DNA of 5,069 bases from Bacteroidia bacterium (GTDB taxonomy: Bacteria; Bacteroidota; Bacteroidia; Flavobacteriales; Flavobacteriaceae): the NCBI GenBank assembly GCA_018679315.1, contig JAHHLF010000035.1:1-5069 (forward strand), read 5' to 3'. Position 1 is the stretch's first letter; the number at the start of each line of letters is the position of its first letter. The position numbers were made by a program, and so were the translations under genes. The notes under the pieces are model-generated. The model searched no databases. It worked only from the letters and a program-made list of their open reading frames with translations, and was not told the DNA's origin. Of this stretch, positions 1 through 5,069 are shown piece by piece.

Positions 1-356
1 TATGGGAATTTCTCTTCGAACATCGCTATCGATTCGAACAGCGTTTTCTGAATAATAAAGGACTGGCCACACCGGGTAATGATTTTAAGGATACACAGCA
101 CAGGGCTCGTTACCGACTACAGATGACATTGCCTTTAACTGATACATTCTTCCTGAATTTTTATGATGAGATCTTCTTAAACTTGCAGGATTCAGTCTTT
201 GGTCAAAATAGACTGTATGCCGCTATTGGTATGCATATAACAAGCAATAGTAGTGTCCAGTTCGGTTATCTCAAAAATCACTTCCCATCTGCAAATTTTG
301 ACCGTATTCAGGTAGGAGTATTCTTCAATCCTGACCTTAGAAAGAAACCTCAATAA
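1..356 (+). CDS. DUF2490 domain-containing protein, 3' part only
   Basis: The reading frame is open from the window edge (first full codon at base 3) to a TAA at 354-356, giving the last 117 residues. The start, and any signal peptide, lie upstream of the window. The visible part begins WEFLFEHRYRFEQRF and continues with RARYRLQ, FFLNFYDEIFLNL, FGQNRLYAAIG and FGYLKN, ending FFNPDLRKKPQ. This spacing of an arginine-rich HRYRFEQRF strand, an RYR strand and alternating hydrophobic/polar strands near the C-terminus is what I know of DUF2490 proteins of Bacteroidota. These are usually a little over 200 residues and are predicted to be exported beta-rich, barrel-like proteins of unknown function. 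An ATG at 123 lies inside the domain and is not the start, because the frame continues upstream with family-like sequence. No hairpin terminator follows the stop. Assignment is by recognised motif pattern only, without a search. Confidence 0.8.
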   Translation, partial: WEFLFEHRYRFEQRFLNNKGLATPGNDFKDTQHRARYRLQMTLPLTDTFFLNFYDEIFLNLQDSVFGQNRLYAAIGMHITSNSSVQFGYLKNHFPSANFDRIQVGVFFNPDLRKKPQ

Positions 357-367
357 GGAGATATATT

Positions 368-380
368 ATTGATATTCAAT
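368..380. repeat. Short inverted repeat over the candidate -33 box
   Basis: The bases ATTGA-TAT-TCAAT form perfect 5-bp arms around a 3-base centre. The repeat covers the TTG proposed as the -33 element of the receptor promoter, which is a plausible place for an operator. The arms are short and the region is AT-rich, so chance is a real possibility. No regulator gene is present in the window. Confidence 0.25.
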
Positions 381-399
381 GATTTAAACTCTAACTTTG
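369..399 (+). promoter_or_regulatory. Bacteroidota-type promoter for the TonB-dependent receptor
   Basis: TAACTTTG at 392-399 matches the Bacteroidota -7 consensus TAnnTTTG at every defined position. A TTG at 369-371 lies 20 bp upstream, a suitable distance for the -33 element of the primary sigma factor of this phylum. Transcription would begin a few bases after 399, leaving an AT-rich leader of roughly 90 bases before the ATG at 498. The match is read from the sequence; promoter activity is inferred. Confidence 0.6.
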
Positions 400-497
400 T
401 GCTATTAATACGGCAATATTCAACTTACTGCTGTAATTTTAGTACATTTAATATACCCCACAGAGTATTTCAGTACGCAATCAATAAATCACACCAT

Positions 498-3350
498 ATG
501 AAAAAATTTACTCTTTTGTTTATCGGTTTACTGTTTCTATCATTTATTTCCTATGCACAGGAAGTAACCGGAACAGTTGTAGATGAAAATGGTGACCCCC
601 TACCTGGTGTCTCCATTCTAGTACAAGGAACAAATCGGGGTGCTATCACAGATTTTGACGGTAAGTACAGCGTCAATGCCAATATTGGTGATGTCCTGGT
701 GTTCTCCTATGTGGGGTTCAATACCCGACAGGTTACTGTTACAGGAAATACGGTGAATGTAACCTTACAATCCGGTGTTGAACTGGATAACGTTGTTGTG
801 ATCGGTTCCCGTAACGTAAACAGGACTGCAACAGATACTGCAGTACCGGTCGATGTTTTGGATGTTTCAGAACTCGCTTCCTCAACGCCACAGATCACAG
901 TAACGGAGATCTTAAATTATGCGGCTCCTTCTTTCGTTTCTAACCCGCAGACAATTTCCGATGGTACAGACCATATTGCGCCTGCATCATTGCGGGGATT
1001 AGGTCCGGATCAGGTTTTGGTATTGATCAACGGTAAGAGAAGGCATAAAACTTCTTTGATCAACGTTAACGGTACTTTCGGTCGTGGTAGTGTTGGGACA
1101 GACTTAACAGCTATCCCCGCTAATGCTATTGAACGCATAGAGATCCTTCGCGATGGAGCAGCTGCCCAATATGGTTCTGATGCCATTGCCGGAGTGATTA
1201 ATATTGTGTTAAAAAGATCTACTGAAGAATTAACTGTAGATGTAACTACAGGGGCAAATTTCACAAGCGAAACAAGTCCTGAGAAAGACGTAGATGGCGA
1301 GAAGATCAATGTCGGATTGAATTATGGCCTGCCCATTGGAGAAGACAATGGATTTATCAATTTCACTGGTAATTTCAATTTCAGAGGTTTCACCAATCGG
1401 ATGCAGGAATGGGAAGGTCAGATCTTTAATGCGTACAACTCAATAGAACGCGTTGCTGCCGCAGATGGATATGATACCTCTTTATTGTTAGATGACGACT
1501 TTGCCGATATTTTTAACTATGCCGGGAGCGCAGGAGTAAGCCTGACAGGAGGTGAAACGCAAGAAGAACTTCAGACTATTCTTGCCGCTGACGTCACAGA
1601 AACAGAACTCGCAACTCGCGGACAGGTTCGAAGTGATTATAATATGCGCGTAGGTCAGTCTGAACTGCGCGGTGGACAATTTTTTATGAACCTTGGTATC
1701 CCATTAGGAGAAGATCTTGAGCTTTATGGTAATGCCGGATTGGGTTATAAGAATGGTAATGCGGCAGGATTCTATCGTTTGCCCTACCAGGCTCGCGCAT
1801 ACACACCTGCGTATATAAATGGATTCCGACCGGAGATCAACACAAATATCAATGATCAGTCCGCAACATTAGGCTTAAAAGGAATGTTAGGCGATTGGAA
1901 TGCTGATATGAGTAATACATATGGCAGGAACTCCTTTTTATTCAGGATTACCAATTCCAACAACGCGTCTCTGGCAAACAGTACACCATTTGAGGCAGAT
2001 GCAGGAGGATTCAACTATAGTGAGAATACGACCAATTTTGATATGTCTCGCTTCTTTGAAGATGCCCTTTCAGGACTCAACATCGCTTTTGGTGCAGAGT
2101 ATCGCGTTGAGAACTATGCCATTGTAGCCGGAGAAGAATCTTCCTATGCACAATATAATGAAGAGGGGAATGTACATGATCCAACAGATCCAACGTCTGT
2201 GGTTCCAACAGATTTCTTTGGTGATAATCGACCCGGAGGGATTCAGGTATTCCCAGGATTCAAACCAGAAAACGAGATCGATGCCTTCAGAAATTCTGTA
2301 GCTGCATATTTTGATGTGGAAGCAGATCTTTCCGATATGTTCTTGCTAAGTGGGGCGGTACGATATGAGAATTATTCGGATTTTGGAGGAACCATTAATT
2401 TCAAATTGGCCTCGCGAATTAAGGCTTCAGAAAATGTGAACATTAGAGGTGGCTTGCAAACCGGTTTTAGGGCACCTTCGCTACACCAGATCCATTTTAA
2501 TTCTACCTCTACTATTTTTGTAGATGGTATTCCCAATGAGGTTGGGATCTTTCCTAACACCTCGCGCGTGGCCAGGATTTTAGGAATCCCTAGCTTGAAA
2601 GAGGAAACGTCTTTTGGCGCTACAGCAGGATTCACGGCAAAAATTCCAACTGCTAATTTGAGGATCACTGTTGATGGATACCTTGTGAACATAGATGATA
2701 GGGTGATCCTTACTGGGCAATTTAATGACAACGGGAATCCTGAATTAGCAACCTTGTTCGCTCAGGCAAATGCGAGTCAGGCAGCGTTCTTCTCAAACTC
2801 TGTGGATACACAGACCAAGGGGATAGATATTGTTGTAGACCATCGTGGCACTATATCTGAAAATTTGAGGATCACAAATACGCTGGCTTTGACACTAGCC
2901 GAAACATCAGTGGAAAATGTCGCTGTACCGGATGCCATATCATCAGCCGGTCTGACAGATACCTATTTTGATGAAACAAGCCGGATCTATCTCGAAGCTG
3001 CAGTTCCAAGAACAAAAGGGAATTTGTCACATAACCTGACATTGAATGAAAATTGGAACTTCTTCCTGCGAAATAGTTATTTCGGAGAAGTTGAAGAAGC
3101 TACCAACAATATGGACCCCACTGTAGACCGTCTATACGGTGGCAAGGTTATCACAGATCTGACCATTGGTCATGATATCGATGAGAATATCACCCTGACC
3201 ATTGGAGCAAACAACCTGCTGGATGTCTATCCAGATGAAACAGTTGATGCTTTCCGGTCAACCGGAAGATTCTTGTATTCAAGACGTTCTGTTCAGTTTG
3301 GAACAAACGGGCGTCATTTATTTGCTAGACTACAATTTAAATTAAAATAA
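498..3350 (+). CDS. TonB-dependent outer-membrane receptor with carboxypeptidase-regulatory-like domain
   Basis: This 950-residue protein is predicted to be an outer-membrane active transporter powered by TonB-ExbBD. Residues 1-20 are a signal peptide (MKKFTLLFIG, a hydrophobic core, then SYA before QE) with likely cleavage after Ala20. Residues about 23-92 are a carboxypeptidase-D regulatory-like domain (GTVVDENGDPLPGVSI, TDFDGKYSV, YVGF), common at the N-terminus of Bacteroidota receptors. The plug spans about 112-240, with LRGLGPDQVLVLINGKRR at 165-182, AIERIEILRDGAAAQYG at 210-226 and AGVINIVLKR at 231-240. The rest is barrel, including TGFRAPSLHQ at 655-664 and the late ANNLLDVYPD at 904-913. 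The start at 498 is chosen because it puts the signal peptide at the N-terminus and lies downstream of the promoter. The frame is open up to a TTG at 369, but the added 43 residues do not look like an export signal. The extreme C-terminus is FARLQFKLK, ending in Lys rather than the usual aromatic. No SusD-like gene follows, so a SusC-type glycan role is not supported; the substrate is unknown. A terminator follows the stop. Confidence 0.95.
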   Translation: MKKFTLLFIGLLFLSFISYAQEVTGTVVDENGDPLPGVSILVQGTNRGAITDFDGKYSVNANIGDVLVFSYVGFNTRQVTVTGNTVNVTLQSGVELDNVVVIGSRNVNRTATDTAVPVDVLDVSELASSTPQITVTEILNYAAPSFVSNPQTISDGTDHIAPASLRGLGPDQVLVLINGKRRHKTSLINVNGTFGRGSVGTDLTAIPANAIERIEILRDGAAAQYGSDAIAGVINIVLKRSTEELTVDVTTGANFTSETSPEKDVDGEKINVGLNYGLPIGEDNGFINFTGNFNFRGFTNRMQEWEGQIFNAYNSIERVAAADGYDTSLLLDDDFADIFNYAGSAGVSLTGGETQEELQTILAADVTETELATRGQVRSDYNMRVGQSELRGGQFFMNLGIPLGEDLELYGNAGLGYKNGNAAGFYRLPYQARAYTPAYINGFRPEINTNINDQSATLGLKGMLGDWNADMSNTYGRNSFLFRITNSNNASLANSTPFEADAGGFNYSENTTNFDMSRFFEDALSGLNIAFGAEYRVENYAIVAGEESSYAQYNEEGNVHDPTDPTSVVPTDFFGDNRPGGIQVFPGFKPENEIDAFRNSVAAYFDVEADLSDMFLLSGAVRYENYSDFGGTINFKLASRIKASENVNIRGGLQTGFRAPSLHQIHFNSTSTIFVDGIPNEVGIFPNTSRVARILGIPSLKEETSFGATAGFTAKIPTANLRITVDGYLVNIDDRVILTGQFNDNGNPELATLFAQANASQAAFFSNSVDTQTKGIDIVVDHRGTISENLRITNTLALTLAETSVENVAVPDAISSAGLTDTYFDETSRIYLEAAVPRTKGNLSHNLTLNENWNFFLRNSYFGEVEEATNNMDPTVDRLYGGKVITDLTIGHDIDENITLTIGANNLLDVYPDETVDAFRSTGRFLYSRRSVQFGTNGRHLFARLQFKLK

Positions 3351-3369
3351 GTCGTAAATTTCAACTGAT

Positions 3370-3396
3370 AGAAGCCCCTTTCACGGGGCTTCTTTT
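3370..3396 (+). terminator. Rho-independent terminator after the receptor gene
   Basis: GAAGCCCC at 3371-3378 pairs perfectly with GGGGCTTC at 3385-3392 around a 6-base loop. An extra A3370-T3393 pair makes a 9-bp GC-rich stem. It is followed by TTTT (3393-3396), then GGTT, so the T-run is short. There is no A-run upstream of the stem, so it should act only on + strand transcripts. It begins 19 bases after the receptor stop codon. Confidence 0.8.
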
Positions 3397-3406
3397 GGTT
3401 ATAACC
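3397..3406. repeat. Perfect 10-bp palindrome just before the aminotransferase start
   Basis: GGTTATAACC is its own reverse complement and sits between the terminator T-run and the ATG at 3409. The symmetry stops there (T3396 does not match C3407). It could be an operator half-site pair or simply chance; ten bases are too few to decide. It occupies most of the only non-coding DNA between terminator and gene. Confidence 0.25.
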
Positions 3407-3408
3407 CA

Positions 3409-4665
3409 ATGAAGATCAATCCCAATATTAAGGAGCTGAAACCTTCGGCTACCCTGGCGATCAATGAGAAAGTTAAATTGCTCAGATCGCAAGGGGAATC
3501 TGTGGTGCATTTTGGATTTGGGCAATCGCCCTTTCCTATTCACACAGAAATAGTTAACGCTTTAAAAGAGGAGGCCGCCAATAACAACTACCTCCCTTCC
3601 CTTGGGTTAATTGAGCTCCGGGAAAGTATTGCCACCTATCTGCGCAAATGGCACGGACTCGATTTTAATGCCGACACCGTTTTTATCGGCCCTGGCAGCA
3701 AGGAACTACTTTACCAAACCATACTCATACTGGAGGGGACATTTCTTATCCCGCAGGGAAGCTGGGTGAGCTACCTACCCCAGATCAAAGCGAAAGGAGG
3801 GAACTTTACAATCCTTCCAACTGATGCTAATTCCGACTATAAGCTAGATGCAAATACGCTTGCCTCCTATTGCGAATCTAATCCAGTAGAACAAAAGACC
3901 ATCATCCTAAACTCGCCTAACAATCCAACGGGCGCAGTGTATTCTGCCGAAGAGTTAAAGCAATTGGCCGCTGTATGCAGGGAATATGGGGTGATCGTCT
4001 TTTCTGACGAGATCTATTCACGGATCACCTTTGAGAGTGCTACGGCACCCTCTATCGCCTCTTATTATCCGGAACGAACCTTCATTTATAGCGGTATGAG
4101 TAAGATCTTTTCTGCCGGGGGCTATCGCTGTGGGTTTATGGCGATACCACAGGATTTTTCGCATTTAAAGTCGACTTTCCAATCGTTGTTTAGTGAAACC
4201 TTTAGCGCCGTAGCTTCCCCCGTTCAATATGCGGGTTTAGCAGCTTTTCAAGGTTCGGAAGCACTCGATGCCTATGTGCAGCGTAATACACAAATTCTAA
4301 GTATTATCGCGTCGTATGTATATAAGAAATTATCTGCGGCTGGTATACAATGCACAAAACCTGAAGGTGCCTTTTATATGATGGTAGACTTCTCCCCTTT
4401 CCAACAGAAACTAGATGGGTTGGGGCTGCAATCGAGTGAAACCGTTGCTAATTACTTTCTGGATCAGCTTGGCGTGGCTCTCCTGCCTGGAAGCGATTTT
4501 TATTTTCCGGCTAGTGTCCCCATTTTCCGCCTTGCTTTTGTCGACTTCAATGGCGCAGATTGGCCAAGAGAACCGGCCACAGAAGAAGGAATTGCCTCAA
4601 TTGAAAAATACAGCCCAAAGATAGTGGAAGGCGTGGCCAAGCTTGTAACCTTTTGCAAATCTTAG
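3409..4665 (+). CDS. PLP-dependent class I/II aminotransferase
   Basis: A complete 418-residue fold-type I aminotransferase, cytoplasmic (no signal peptide) and of normal length for the family. Expected active-site elements are visible in order: GFGQSPFP at 36-43 in the N-terminal substrate region; GPGSKE at 94-99 in the cofactor phosphate-binding region; an aromatic Trp119 where the ring-stacking residue lies; NSPNNPTG at 168-175 with Asn172; SDEIYS at 199-204 with Asp200 (pyridine nitrogen) and Tyr203; SGMSKIFSAGGYRCGF at 228-243 with Lys232 as the Schiff-base lysine and Arg240 eight residues on; and FRLAF at 373-377 with Arg374, the carboxylate-binding arginine. It therefore should transfer an amino group between an amino acid and a 2-oxo acid. 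Which pair cannot be told; aspartate- or aromatic-type activity is possible. The ATG at 3409 is favoured because the following residues (INPNIKELKPSATLAINEK) match the usual N-terminal arm. It has no clear ribosome binding site and starts 12 bases after a terminator T-run. Confidence 0.93.
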   Translation: MKINPNIKELKPSATLAINEKVKLLRSQGESVVHFGFGQSPFPIHTEIVNALKEEAANNNYLPSLGLIELRESIATYLRKWHGLDFNADTVFIGPGSKELLYQTILILEGTFLIPQGSWVSYLPQIKAKGGNFTILPTDANSDYKLDANTLASYCESNPVEQKTIILNSPNNPTGAVYSAEELKQLAAVCREYGVIVFSDEIYSRITFESATAPSIASYYPERTFIYSGMSKIFSAGGYRCGFMAIPQDFSHLKSTFQSLFSETFSAVASPVQYAGLAAFQGSEALDAYVQRNTQILSIIASYVYKKLSAAGIQCTKPEGAFYMMVDFSPFQQKLDGLGLQSSETVANYFLDQLGVALLPGSDFYFPASVPIFRLAFVDFNGADWPREPATEEGIASIEKYSPKIVEGVAKLVTFCKS

Positions 4666-4679
4666 CTATAAGCCATCAA

Positions 4680-4715
4680 TTGAAAGATTCTATGCTGCAA
4701 ACCGACATACTTTTT
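4680..4715 (+). promoter_or_regulatory. Weak candidate promoter before the hydrolase gene
   Basis: TACTTTTT at 4708-4715 matches five of the six defined positions of TAnnTTTG, with T in place of the last G. The nearest upstream TTG (4680-4682) is 25 bp away, longer than usual. The 64-base gap between the aminotransferase stop and the hydrolase ATG contains no terminator-like hairpin, so read-through from the aminotransferase gene is at least as likely as a separate promoter. Confidence 0.2.
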
Positions 4716-4729
4716 AGAAATCCATCTAT

Positions 4730-5069
4730 ATGAAAACTGAAAAGATCTTCTTTACCAATAAAAGCGGTCAGCAACTTGTAGGCCGACTGGAAGTCCCCGC
4801 TGATAGTCACCCACATAATTATGTTTTGTTTGCACATTGCTTCACATGTAATAAGAATCTATTGGCCATAAAAAATATTAGCAGGGCGCTAACGGCTCGG
4901 GGCTTCGCCGTTTTTAGGTTTGATTTTACAGGCCTTGGTGAAAGTGAAGGAGATTTTGCAGACACTAACTTCTCAGGAAATGTGGAGGATCTGGTGGCCG
5001 CAGGGGATCATCTGGCAAGTCATTTCGAAGCACCTAGCGTGCTGATCGGTCATTCTCTGGGAGGTGCAG
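4730..5069 (+). CDS. Alpha/beta hydrolase, 5' part; probably a hydrolase-OsmC fusion
   Basis: The first 113 codons of a gene that runs off the window. The protein starts MKTEKIFFTNKSGQQLVGRLEVP, two likely beta strands, followed by YVLFAHCFTCNKNL at 31-44, where His36 lies in the oxyanion-hole region. FRFDFTGLGESEGDF at 62-76 is the typical strand and loop before the nucleophile. GHSLGG at 107-112 is the nucleophile elbow, with Ser109 as catalytic serine. The acid and histidine of the triad lie outside the window. The combination of HCFTCNKNL, DFTGLGESEGDF and DTNFSGNVEDL resembles, from memory, bacterial proteins that join an alpha/beta hydrolase to a C-terminal OsmC-like peroxide-reductase domain. 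The OsmC half cannot be seen here, so the fusion is inferred. There is no signal peptide, so it is probably cytoplasmic. It lies 64 bases after the aminotransferase gene on the same strand and may share its transcript. The ATG at 4730 is the natural start; an in-frame extension is not needed by the fold. Confidence 0.88.
   Translation, partial: MKTEKIFFTNKSGQQLVGRLEVPADSHPHNYVLFAHCFTCNKNLLAIKNISRALTARGFAVFRFDFTGLGESEGDFADTNFSGNVEDLVAAGDHLASHFEAPSVLIGHSLGGA

Noticed and set aside
369..497. 43-residue N-terminal extension of the receptor from a TTG start
   Set aside because: It would place the signal peptide inside the protein, the added sequence has no export-signal character, and the TTG fits better as a -33 promoter element.
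1023..1065. Direct repeat TTGATCAACG at 1023-1032 and 1056-1065
   Set aside because: It lies in the conserved plug region and encodes LIN twice as part of the normal family motif, so it is explained by protein sequence.
1010..1309. Antisense reading frame inside the receptor gene (as also at 707-898, 1488-1679 and 2372-2731)
   Set aside because: These overlap well-supported receptor coding sequence, their translations show no recognisable domain, and I saw no promoter or ribosome binding site for them.
2181..2213. Repeat CCAACAGAT at 2181-2189 and 2205-2213 with a short inverted repeat between
   Set aside because: It encodes a Pro-Thr-Asp-rich loop of the barrel; the arms are only five bases and the copies are too short to suggest a mobile or regulatory element.
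498..3350. SusC/RagA-type glycan receptor
   Set aside because: No SusD-like gene follows; the next gene is an aminotransferase behind a terminator. The plug motifs look like a general TonB-dependent receptor type.
4415..4624. Overlapping + strand reading frame inside the aminotransferase gene
   Set aside because: It is out of frame with a complete, motif-supported aminotransferase and its translation has no recognisable features.

Overview
The window looks like an ordinary chromosomal stretch from a marine-type Bacteroidota bacterium, most likely Flavobacteriia. The evidence is the protein families present: a DUF2490 protein, a TonB-dependent receptor with an N-terminal carboxypeptidase-regulatory-like domain, and the start of what resembles the Bacteroidota alpha/beta hydrolase-OsmC fusion. 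A Bacteroidota-type promoter (TTG, 20 bp, TAnnTTTG) and the lack of strong Shine-Dalgarno sequences before the supported starts agree with this. All supported genes are on the + strand.

Layout: (1) bases 1-356 hold the 3' end of a DUF2490 protein whose start lies outside the window. (2) Bases 357-497 are a 141-base intergenic region with a good promoter candidate. (3) Bases 498-3350 encode a 950-residue TonB-dependent outer-membrane receptor with a clear signal peptide, a regulatory-like domain, a plug and a barrel. It has no SusD-type partner in this window. (4) A rho-independent terminator at 3370-3396 closes that transcript. (5) Bases 3409-4665 encode a complete PLP-dependent class I/II aminotransferase, starting only 12 bases after the terminator T-run. 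(6) A 64-base gap without a terminator leads to an alpha/beta hydrolase gene (4730 to the window end) cut off just past its GHSLGG nucleophile elbow.

The receptor and the aminotransferase are probably separate transcription units, and the aminotransferase and hydrolase may be co-transcribed. Nothing visible ties the four genes into one pathway. The receptor substrate and the aminotransferase substrate cannot be read from the sequence. I found no mobile element, CRISPR array, RNA gene or clearly new system. The points worth a second look concern the start of the receptor gene, how the aminotransferase is transcribed, and the truncated hydrolase.
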